Part shown: positions 36,937-44,146 of the stretch, one piece after another
Layout of the letters: every line of letters starts with the position of its first letter
How positions within the stretch are numbered: the first letter of the stretch is position 1
NCBI GenBank assembly: GCA_036924855.1
Contig: JBAGRP010000001.1
Coordinates: 2,852,001-2,916,000 of the forward strand
Direction of reading: 5' to 3'
Source: Nitrobacteraceae bacterium AZCC 2146
GTDB taxonomy: Bacteria; Pseudomonadota; Alphaproteobacteria; Rhizobiales; Xanthobacteraceae
DNA length: 64,000 bases
Translations under genes and position numbers: made by a program
Notes under the pieces: generated by a model
What the model saw: the letters and a program-made list of their open reading frames with translations, nothing else
What the model was told of the DNA's origin: nothing
The model's database searches: none

Positions 36937-38175
36937 ATGTCTGCCTCTCACGCCCGGCTTCTGTCGATCTCCGCTGCTATTGCGCTGGCTGTCAGCAGCG
37001 TCGATGCGTTGGCGCAGAAGAAATACGATACCGGCGCCAGCGACACCGAAATCAAGCTCGGCAACATCGTTCCCTACAGCGGCCCCGCTTCCGCCTACGG
37101 CGCCGTCGGCAAGGCGCAGGCCGCCTATTTCAAGATGATCAACGAACAGGGCGGCATCAACGGCCGCAAGATCACCTATATCAGCTATGACGACGCCTAC
37201 AGCCCGCCAAAATCGGTGGAGCAGACCCGCAAGCTGGTGGAGAGCGATGAGGTGCTACTGATGTTCAGCGCGCTTGGCACGCCATCCAACACCGCAATCC
37301 AGAAGTACCTCAACAGCAAGAAGGTGCCGCAGCTGTTCCTCGCCACTGGCGCCACCAAGTGGAACGACCCGAAGCAGTTTCCCTGGACCATGGGCTGGCT
37401 GCCGAGCTACCAGAGCGAAGGCCGCATCTATGCCAAATACCTGATGAAGGAAATGCCGAACGCAAAGATCGCGATCCTCTATCAAAACGACGACTTCGGG
37501 AAGGACTACCTCAAGGGCGTCAAAGACGGGCTGGGCGCGAAACTCTCCTCCGTGGTGCTTGAGGAGAGCTATGAATTGACCGAGCCGACCGTCGATTCCC
37601 ATGTCGTCAAGATCAAGTCGCTAAACCCCGATGTGGTCGTCATCCTGGCGACGCCGAAATTTGCGGCGCAGACCATCAAGAAGATCGCCGAACTGGCGTG
37701 GAAGCCGTTCCGCATCGTGCCCAATGTCAGCGCCTCGATCGGCGCGGTGATGCGCCCCGCCGGCATCGAGAACGGCCAGGGCATCATCTCCGCCGCCTAT
37801 GCCAAGGACGCCACCGACCCGCAGTGGAAGGACGACGCCGGCATGAAGGCCTATCACGCGTTCCTGGCGAAATACCTGCCGGAGATGAACCCGGCCGATT
37901 CGTCGCTGATGTCCGGCTACAACATCGCCGAGACCATGGCGATCATGCTGAAGCAGTGCGGCGACGACCTCACCCGCGAGAACGTGATGCGGCAGTCGGC
38001 CAACCTGAAGAACATCCAGCAGACGACCTTGCTGCCGGGCGTCAAGATCAACACCAGCCCCACCGACTTCTCGCCGATCGAGCAGCTGCAGCTGATGAAA
38101 TTCCAGGGTGAAAACTGGGTGCTGTTCGGTGAGGTGCTGGACGGCGAAGTCGGCGCCACCGGCAGCGGCGGCTGA
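36937..38175 (+). CDS. LivK-type substrate-binding protein, tandem paralogue 5 of 5
   Basis: The 412-residue periplasmic receptor has a signal ending near SVDALAQ and a mature start KKYDTGASDTEIKLGNIVPY. It has KWNDPKQFPWTMGWLPSYQS and KQCGDDLTR, which place it with paralogues 3 and 4. The C-terminus is extended to GEVGATGSGG. The ATG at 36937, preceded by GGGAAGGA, is better than an upstream frame opening at 36838, which would translate through the promoter region. No strong terminator follows; a C-rich hairpin lies at about 38185-38210 before the glycerate kinase gene. Confidence 0.92.
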   Translation: MSASHARLLSISAAIALAVSSVDALAQKKYDTGASDTEIKLGNIVPYSGPASAYGAVGKAQAAYFKMINEQGGINGRKITYISYDDAYSPPKSVEQTRKLVESDEVLLMFSALGTPSNTAIQKYLNSKKVPQLFLATGATKWNDPKQFPWTMGWLPSYQSEGRIYAKYLMKEMPNAKIAILYQNDDFGKDYLKGVKDGLGAKLSSVVLEESYELTEPTVDSHVVKIKSLNPDVVVILATPKFAAQTIKKIAELAWKPFRIVPNVSASIGAVMRPAGIENGQGIISAAYAKDATDPQWKDDAGMKAYHAFLAKYLPEMNPADSSLMSGYNIAETMAIMLKQCGDDLTRENVMRQSANLKNIQQTTLLPGVKINTSPTDFSPIEQLQLMKFQGENWVLFGEVLDGEVGATGSGG

Positions 38176-38251
38176 TGATCCTTCACCCCCACCCCCATGG
38201 GAGAGGGGGCCACCTTGCCGTCCTGTTTGATCCCCGGCATAAGATCGCCGC

Positions 38252-39538
38252 ATGACCGACAAACGCCCCCTCCTTCGCACGATCTTCGATGCCGCTGTTG
38301 CTGCGGCGCACCCGGATGTCATCCTCGGCGCGCATCTGCCGATGCCGCCGAAGGGCCGCATCATCTGCCTTGCCGCCGGCAAGGCCGCCGCCGCGATGGC
38401 CGCCGCCGCGGAGACGCATTATCTCGACGCGCTCGAGCTGGAGCCGTCTCGCCTGACCGGCATTGCCACCACACGCCATGGCCACGGTGTGCCGACGCGG
38501 CGGATTCGTGTGATCGAGGCCGGCCATCCCGTACCGGATGAGGCCGGGCTGAAAGGCGCCGACGACAGTTTGCAGCTGGCGCAAACGGCAACCTCGGACG
38601 ATCTGCTGCTGGTGCTGCTGTCGGGCGGCGGCTCGGCCAACTGGATCGCACCGGTGAACGGAATCAGCTTCCTGCAGAAACAGCAGGTAACGCGCGCCTT
38701 GCTGCGCTCCGGTGCAGCGATCGGCGAGATCAACACGGTGCGCAAACATCTGTCCCGGATCAAGGGCGGCCGCCTCGCCCGCGCCGGCCAGCGCGCCGAG
38801 ATTCTGACGCTGGCGATATCCGACGTGCCGCATGACGATCCCGCCGTGATTGCGTCCGGCCCGACGGTGCCGGACTCGACCACGCTGGCGGACGCCCGCG
38901 CCATCATCGCGAAGTACAAGCTGACGATCGACGATGCCGTGCGCGCCGCGCTCGACGACGACGGAAATGAGAGCGTCAAGCCGAACGATCCGGCATTCGC
39001 CCGCGCGCGGTTCGAGATGATCGCGCGGCCGCGCGAGTCGCTCGATGCCGCGATCAAGGTCGCCAAGGACGCCGGTTATGAGATTGTCGATCTCGGCGCC
39101 GACCTCGAAGGCGAAGCGCGCGACGTTGCCGCTGGGCATGCGAAACTGGCGCTGCAGGCGCGCACCGACAACAAGAAGCTGGCGATCTTCTCCGGCGGTG
39201 AATTGACGGTGACCGTAACAGGCAACGGCCGAGGCGGCCCGAACCAGGAATACGCGCTGGCACTGGCGGATCTGCTGAAAGATACCACCGGGATCGCCGC
39301 TCTGGCCGGCGACACCGACGGCGCCGATGGCGGCGCCGGCAGTGCCGACGATCCCGCCGGCGCGCTGATCGACGACAGGACGTTTGCGGCAATGCGCGCG
39401 CAAAACCTCGACCCGGCCGCGACGCTCGCCAACAACGACGCCACCGCGTTCTTCACCGCCACCGGCGATCTGTTGCACACCGGCCCGACGCTGACCAATG
39501 TGAATGATGTTCGGGTGATTTTGGTCGATCGGATATAG
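38252..39538 (+). CDS. Glycerate 2-kinase / hydroxypyruvate reductase-type protein (DUF4147-MOFRL)
   Basis: The 428-residue protein contains an N-terminal DUF4147 domain with CLAAGKAAAAMAAAAE, IEAGHPVPDEAG and LLSGGGSANWIAPV, and a C-terminal MOFRL domain with FSGGELTVTVTGNGRGGPNQ and ALAGDTDGADGGAGSADDPA. Members phosphorylate glycerate at the 2-position; in older annotation they were named TtuD hydroxypyruvate reductase. It feeds C2/C3 acids into glycolysis. It follows SBP5 by 76 bp in the same direction. Its last 50 bp recur, diverged, at 42251-42303. Confidence 0.9.
   Translation: MTDKRPLLRTIFDAAVAAAHPDVILGAHLPMPPKGRIICLAAGKAAAAMAAAAETHYLDALELEPSRLTGIATTRHGHGVPTRRIRVIEAGHPVPDEAGLKGADDSLQLAQTATSDDLLLVLLSGGGSANWIAPVNGISFLQKQQVTRALLRSGAAIGEINTVRKHLSRIKGGRLARAGQRAEILTLAISDVPHDDPAVIASGPTVPDSTTLADARAIIAKYKLTIDDAVRAALDDDGNESVKPNDPAFARARFEMIARPRESLDAAIKVAKDAGYEIVDLGADLEGEARDVAAGHAKLALQARTDNKKLAIFSGGELTVTVTGNGRGGPNQEYALALADLLKDTTGIAALAGDTDGADGGAGSADDPAGALIDDRTFAAMRAQNLDPAATLANNDATAFFTATGDLLHTGPTLTNVNDVRVILVDRI
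39481..39531 (+). repeat. Direct repeat, left copy: 3' end of glycerate kinase gene
   Basis: CGGGTGATTTTGGTCGATCG and the preceding 30 bases (containing CTGACC and GAATG) recur at 42251-42303 with about 80% identity by eye and one inserted G. Confidence 0.75.
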
Positions 39539-39621
39539 CGATCCAGGTAGCGTGTCCCGGACGCTGCATCGCGCGCCGCTGTTACGACGTGCGGCGCAAA
39601 GCCAGGACCAACACAAGAAGG

Positions 39622-41853
39622 TTACCGCGCATTGTTGCGCACAGCGCTCTTCCCGGAAATCGGCCCCGCTACGCGAATGTCAGATTCCGGCTGTAGCGTC
39701 GGCGCCGTCACGAGCGGAAGGCGAAGCAAAGCGGGTATATTTTCTGCGGGTACCGGCTTGCTGAACAAAAAGCCCTGGATTTCATCGCAGGCGTGCTCGC
39801 GCAGAAACTCTTCCTGCTCGCTGGTTTCAACGCCTTCGGCAACGATCGTCAGCCCGAGCGCCTTGCCCATGCCGATGATGGCTTGGGCGATGGCCTTGTC
39901 CTCGGAGTTTTGTGGCAGATCGCGAACGAACGAGCGATCGATCTTGATAGTGTCGATGGGAAATCGCTTCATCATCGACATCGACGAATAGCCGGTGCCA
40001 AAGTCGTCGATGGCGAGCCGCACGCCGCGGCTCTGGATGGCGTCGAGCAACTGAATCGCTCGTTCGACATTGAGCATAACCATGCTTTCCGTGATCTCGA
40101 TCTGCAGGAGACCAGGATCCATTCCACTGGCGGCGAGCGCATCATCGACATCGCGCAACAGATGCTCATCGGAGAATTGTCGCGGTGAGACGTTGATGGC
40201 CATGGATAGCGGGGGGAGTCCCTCGCGCTTCCAAGCCATGTTCTGCGCACAGGCCGTATTCAGAACCCAGCGGCCAATCGGAACGATCAAGCCGGTTTCC
40301 TCCGCCAGCGGAATAAACCGCATGGGAGGCAGCATTCCAAGCTCCGGATGGGCCCAACGCAACAGCGCCTCGACGCCAGCAATCCGTCCGGTCGAAACAT
40401 CCAGCTTCGGTTGATAATGCAAACAGAGCTCATCGCGATCCAGGGCGTGCCGCAGGTTTGCTTCCATCGTCAGGCGTTCGATGGACTGCGCCTTGATCTC
40501 GTTGGAGAAAAATCGAGCATCGTTCTTGCCTTCCTCCTTGGCCAGATACATCGCGATATCGGCATTCTTTGTCAGCGTTTGCTCATCCGCACCGTCTTCC
40601 GGGAACATGGCGATGCCGATACTGGCGGTTACACGGCATTCGTGACCGCTCAACTCCAGGGGTTTGCCGAGCACTGACAGCAGATGGCGCGCAACGATCA
40701 TAACCTGATGAGATTCCGTGATTTCGTTCAGAAGGATCACGAACTCATCGCCGCCAAGCCGGGCGACAACATCGCTGGCGCGCACTCCGCTGCGAAGCCT
40801 GCTCGCCATCTCGACCAACAAGGTATCACCGGCCGCGTGACCAAGAGAATCGTTGATGATCTTGAACCTGTCGAGATCAATAAGCAGGATGGCGAAATGT
40901 CGCCGGTATCGCCTGGCCGTCTTGATCGAGAAATTCAACAGCTGGCCGAACATCGCGCGGTTCGGCAGATCGGTCAGACTGTCATGTGTAGCGAGATACT
41001 TGATCCGCTCCTCGGCTCGCCCCCTCTCGTCCGCGCGATCGAAATTCTCCAGGGCGAACGACACGTTTTCGGCAAGACGCTGCAGAAGCTCGACAAATTC
41101 GGGCGTAAAGGTATCGCGCTCGGCGGACATGAAGAGAAGGGCACCGACGGCTCTACCGCGACTAAGGAGGGGCAACGCTGCGCCTGATTGTGCACCGGTG
41201 ATGCGAGCTATGCCGTGAAAAGCGCTGCGCCCATGATCGGCCAGATAGTCGTTGCTGATGCAAGGCTGCCCGGTACGGAAGGCGGTTCCGGTCAATCCTC
41301 GCCCTTCAGGATATGCGGCAGAGACCGCGATTTTCAGGTTTCTTGAGGCATCCGCGCCAGGTCCAGTCGCTGCGACGACGCGAAGAAAGTCGCTTTCAGG
41401 TTCTGCCAGGGCGATGGTGGTCGTCGTAAATTTGCCTCCGAGAACAGCCGCCTCGCACACCAACTGGAACAGCTTATCGCGCGAACCCGCGCGCATGACC
41501 GCTTCGTTGGTCTTGCTGAGCGCTGAGACCATGCAAGCGATCCGGGCTCTTTCCTCTTCGTGCTCGAACTTGTCCAAGGCAAACGAGACGTTTTCCGACA
41601 GTCGCTCGATCAGCTCAACGGCCTCGTCATCAAGCGAGCGTGATTCGGCGAGAGCAAAGAGAAAAACTCCCACACAGGCTTCGCTCCTGACGATGGGCAC
41701 AGCGGCAGCGGCAGCGGCGCCGGTACCGGCGAGCGCTCCCTTTTTAAACCGGCCTCGCACCCGGCTGTCGTTCTGAACGCCGTCAGCGACACACGAACGA
41801 CCGGAACGAAATGCGGCGATCGCGAGATCTTTGCGCACCGGCGGAGGGTGCAT
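39622..41853 (-). CDS. GAF-GGDEF-EAL cyclic-di-GMP signalling protein, main frame of a frameshifted gene
   Basis: The frame encodes the end of a first GAF domain, a second GAF domain (about residues 120-270 of this frame), a GGDEF domain with RLGGDEFVILL and an EAL domain with VEALLRW, IDDFGTGYSS and VAEGVET. Both catalytic motifs look intact, so synthesis and hydrolysis of c-di-GMP are both possible; it would be cytoplasmic. The ATG at 41853 is unlikely to be the true start, because the first GAF domain begins in another frame at 42088. A one-base shift near 41825-41850 separates the two. GC content looks lower than in the neighbours (about 50-53% in 60-base samples counted by hand). Confidence 0.8.
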   Translation of the reverse strand: MHPPPVRKDLAIAAFRSGRSCVADGVQNDSRVRGRFKKGALAGTGAAAAAAVPIVRSEACVGVFLFALAESRSLDDEAVELIERLSENVSFALDKFEHEEERARIACMVSALSKTNEAVMRAGSRDKLFQLVCEAAVLGGKFTTTTIALAEPESDFLRVVAATGPGADASRNLKIAVSAAYPEGRGLTGTAFRTGQPCISNDYLADHGRSAFHGIARITGAQSGAALPLLSRGRAVGALLFMSAERDTFTPEFVELLQRLAENVSFALENFDRADERGRAEERIKYLATHDSLTDLPNRAMFGQLLNFSIKTARRYRRHFAILLIDLDRFKIINDSLGHAAGDTLLVEMASRLRSGVRASDVVARLGGDEFVILLNEITESHQVMIVARHLLSVLGKPLELSGHECRVTASIGIAMFPEDGADEQTLTKNADIAMYLAKEEGKNDARFFSNEIKAQSIERLTMEANLRHALDRDELCLHYQPKLDVSTGRIAGVEALLRWAHPELGMLPPMRFIPLAEETGLIVPIGRWVLNTACAQNMAWKREGLPPLSMAINVSPRQFSDEHLLRDVDDALAASGMDPGLLQIEITESMVMLNVERAIQLLDAIQSRGVRLAIDDFGTGYSSMSMMKRFPIDTIKIDRSFVRDLPQNSEDKAIAQAIIGMGKALGLTIVAEGVETSEQEEFLREHACDEIQGFLFSKPVPAENIPALLRLPLVTAPTLQPESDIRVAGPISGKSAVRNNAR

Positions 41854-42088
41854 CCGTTGATGTTCTCAGTGCGCCAAGCGCCTCATTGCTTTCCCCCGCG
41901 CCAGCCGCGTATCGCAACCGGCCATCGGTCTCGGCGACGAGGATCGCCGCAGCAGCGAACCCGTCTCCACCGACAACGGCGTCACAGACGCGCTGATAGA
42001 GTTCCTGACGCGAGATCGTGCGGAGAATCGTTTCATTCGCCGCGTTGAGCGCGGCAAGCATCCATGTTGAATTCGTCTGCTTTACCAT
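41783..42088 (-). pseudogene. N-terminal part of the frameshifted GAF-GGDEF-EAL gene
   Basis: The frame MVKQTNSTWMLAALNAANET...RQELYQRVCDAVVGGDGF is the start of a GAF domain and matches the pattern repeated later in the main frame (SKTNEAVMRAGSRDKLFQLVCEAA). After ALRTSTDAPSAGAQ it loses similarity and ends at 41783, while the main frame picks up at KDLAIAAFRSGRSCVADG. The whole gene should therefore be 39622-42088 with a single-base indel, either real or a sequencing error. Confidence 0.7.
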
Positions 42089-42250
42089 CGCAATTCTCGG
42101 AAGAGTTGATTGCTGGTTCGAACAGAGAGTGCGCCTCATGCACACAGGTTGCAGTTAACAAACCACCTCGACGCTGGATTGAAAACGAACCGTCGCCAGG
42201 GAACCCACCCCAAAAGAGAGAAGTGGTAAACAATGTGTGGAGATTTTCGC

Positions 42251-42303
42251 AGGCCCCGTCTCTGACCGATGAGAATGGCATCCGGGGTGATTTTGGTCGA
42301 TCG
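42251..42303 (+). pseudogene. Fragment homologous to the 3' end of the glycerate kinase gene
   Basis: AGGCCCCGTC-TCTGACC-GATGAGAATGG followed by GGGTGATTTTGGTCGATCG matches 39481-39531. Read in the kinase frame it gives LTDENGIR, then a one-G insertion breaks the frame before VILVDR. It is a remnant of a second copy of the end of that gene. Confidence 0.65.
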
Positions 42304-42322
42304 CGTCCAAATAACAAACGTT

Positions 42323-42383
42323 CGTCATTCCGGGGCGCTTAGTCAGCGCGCTTGGCGCTGGTTAAGCGAGCCCGGAATGACAA
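42323..42383. repeat. Half palindromic element (copy I)
   Basis: TCGTCATTCCGGGGCGC and GAGCCCGGAATGACAAA flank a hairpin (AGTCAGCGCGC/GCGCTGGTTA-like). Only one half of the element is present, with outer-type borders on both sides. Confidence 0.75.
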
Positions 42384-42409
42384 ATTTAAAGTTACTCAGC
42401 AGGAAGAAC

Positions 42410-42916
42410 TCAAAATTCCTGCGCGATGGTCGCCAGCATGCCGAGCAGCGCGACGTGATTGGCCGGGCCGAGCAGTTCGATCAGCCGGGCTTCGTGCTTG
42501 GTGGCGACCAGTTTCTTGGCGCGGGTCAGGGTAGCCCTGCCCTTGTCGGTGAGCGTCAGCACATGGGACCGGCGGTCGTTTGGCGAGCGCATTCGCGTCA
42601 GCAGGTCGCGGCTTTCCAGCGCATCGAGCATCGCCACGAAATTCGGCCGGAGGATGCCAAGCGTGTTGGCGATCTCGGTCTGGTTGCGGCCGGGATTGTG
42701 GTCGAGCAACAGCAGCACGGAAAACTGCGCCGGCGTCAGCTGCAGCGGCGCCATGCAGCGCAGGAAATCCTCGAATACTTTCAGCTGCGCGCGCTTCAGC
42801 GAATAGCCGAGCAGTTCGGACAGCTCGCCCATCTGCAGCGCGGCGTATTCCGGCGTTGCTTCCATCGGCGGGACGCGCTTGGGCTGGTCGATATCGGACA
42901 TCTTGGAGACAGTCAT
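42410..42916 (-). CDS. MarR-family transcriptional regulator (CouR-like position)
   Basis: The 168-residue winged-helix regulator has LTPAQFSVLLLLDHNPGRNQ, the recognition region IANTLGILRPNFVAMLDALE and the wing RMRSPNDRRSHVLTLTDKG, the classic MarR DxRxxxL-type wing. I chose the ATG at 42916; the open frame to 43033 would translate the operator region. It is divergent from the ABC transporter genes at 43060. A GTTAT-N5-ATAAT palindrome lies between them and recurs at two other promoters of this region. In Rhodopseudomonas, the MarR protein CouR represses p-coumarate genes until p-coumaroyl-CoA binds; a similar role here is inferred from the neighbours. Confidence 0.88.
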   Translation of the reverse strand: MTVSKMSDIDQPKRVPPMEATPEYAALQMGELSELLGYSLKRAQLKVFEDFLRCMAPLQLTPAQFSVLLLLDHNPGRNQTEIANTLGILRPNFVAMLDALESRDLLTRMRSPNDRRSHVLTLTDKGRATLTRAKKLVATKHEARLIELLGPANHVALLGMLATIAQEF

Positions 42917-42982
42917 CGTTCGATTCCCGCAATCCCGTAAGGTTGATTGAAACACCCGGTCGAATTGCGGCGGGGTCTTGAG

Positions 42983-42997
42983 GTTATGTTCTATAAT
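42983..42997. promoter_or_regulatory. Candidate MarR operator 1 (marR / ABC permease)
   Basis: GTTAT-GTTCT-ATAAT, midway in the marR/permease intergenic region. An overlapping ATAA-TCG-TTAT dyad follows. The same motif recurs at 56359-56373 and 60111-60125. Confidence 0.6.
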
Positions 42998-43059
42998 CGT
43001 TATAAAGCATACCAAATTGGCGGCGGGTTTCAACCGCCGTTGTTGATTGTCGTGCGCCT

Positions 43060-44142
43060 ATGGTATCCGCGGCACACGACACGGTGGGGGAGCGTTCGGC
43101 CTTGAACACAACAATTTTGCTGTTTCTGTTACAGGACGGCATCACCAATGGCGCGATCTATGCGCTGCTCGGCCTCGCGCTGGTGCTGGTTTTCGCGGTT
43201 ACCCGCGTTATCCTGATACCGCAGGGTGAGTTCATCACCTATGGCGCGCTGACCTATGCGAGCCTCTCGGCGGGCCAGGTGCCGGGCACGATCCGACTCG
43301 CTGTCGCCATGGGCATCGTCGCCTTCGGCCTCGACATCTTCACCGCCCGCAAATCACTGCACACCAAATTGGTGCTACGCGCGTTTGCCGTGAACATCAT
43401 CTTTCCGCTGGCGGTGTGGGGCGTCATCCTGGCGCTGGCCGGCCGGCCGAGCAGCATCGCCATCAACATCACGCTGTCGTTGCTGATCGTCGCGGCAATC
43501 GGACTGTTTCTCTACCGCATCGCGTTCCAGCCGATTGCCCACACCTCGGTGCTGGTGCTGCTGATCGCGTCGGTGGGCTGCCACCTTGCGCTGCAGGGAT
43601 TTGGCCTCGTCTTCTTCGGCGCCGAAGGCCAGCGCGGCCCGGCGGTCTCCAATGCAGCGATCACCCTCGGGCAATTGCGCTTCACCGGCCAGAGCCTCGC
43701 GGTCTACGGCATCACCATCGCCCTGATCATCGGGCTGTGGCTGTTCTTCGGCTACACGCTGTACGGCAAGGCGCTGCGCGCCACCGCGGTCAATCGCCTC
43801 GGCGCGCGTCTCGTCGGCATCCGCACCTCGCTGTCCGGCCAGATCGCCTTCCTGCTGGCGTCGGTGATCGGCGCCATCTCCGGCATCCTGATCGTGCCGA
43901 TCACCACGTTGTACTACGACACCGGCTTCCTGATCGGGTTGAAGGGGTTCATCGCCGCGATCATCGGCGGCCTCGTCAGCTATCCCCTCACCGCCGTGGC
44001 GGCGTTGGTCGTCGGCATCGTCGAAGCCTTCTCGTCGTTCTACGCCAGCAACTACAAGGAGGTCATCGTCTTCACGCTGATCCTGCCGGTGCTGGTGCTG
44101 CGCTCGCTCGCGGCGCCCGCGGTCGACGAAGAGAAGGATTGA
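43060..44142 (+). CDS. Branched-chain-type ABC transporter permease (LivH type), aromatic-acid cluster
   Basis: The 360-residue integral membrane protein has TTILLFLLQDGITNGAIYAL at the first membrane segment and a large insert (about residues 70-140) compared with a normal 290-residue LivH. The conserved C-terminal loop is IGLKGFIAAIIGGLVSYPLTA. An alternative start, TTG at 43102 with GGGGGAG upstream, would remove 14 non-hydrophobic residues and may be the real one. It is followed after 4 bp by a fused permease-ATPase. By context it imports aromatic acids (compare CouPSTU). Confidence 0.88.
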   Translation: MVSAAHDTVGERSALNTTILLFLLQDGITNGAIYALLGLALVLVFAVTRVILIPQGEFITYGALTYASLSAGQVPGTIRLAVAMGIVAFGLDIFTARKSLHTKLVLRAFAVNIIFPLAVWGVILALAGRPSSIAINITLSLLIVAAIGLFLYRIAFQPIAHTSVLVLLIASVGCHLALQGFGLVFFGAEGQRGPAVSNAAITLGQLRFTGQSLAVYGITIALIIGLWLFFGYTLYGKALRATAVNRLGARLVGIRTSLSGQIAFLLASVIGAISGILIVPITTLYYDTGFLIGLKGFIAAIIGGLVSYPLTAVAALVVGIVEAFSSFYASNYKEVIVFTLILPVLVLRSLAAPAVDEEKD

Positions 44143-44146
44143 GCAC

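Larger units (their letters stand above)
42089..42409. other. Intergenic region with kinase-end fragment and repeat
   Basis: This 321-bp region separates the frameshifted signalling gene from marR. It holds a diverged copy of the glycerate kinase 3' end (42251-42303) and a half palindromic element (42323-42383). No gene is visible. Confidence 0.6.

Noticed and set aside
42917..43033. Upstream start for the MarR gene
   Set aside because: It would translate through the palindromic operator; the family N-terminus and a GGGA site fit the ATG at 42916.
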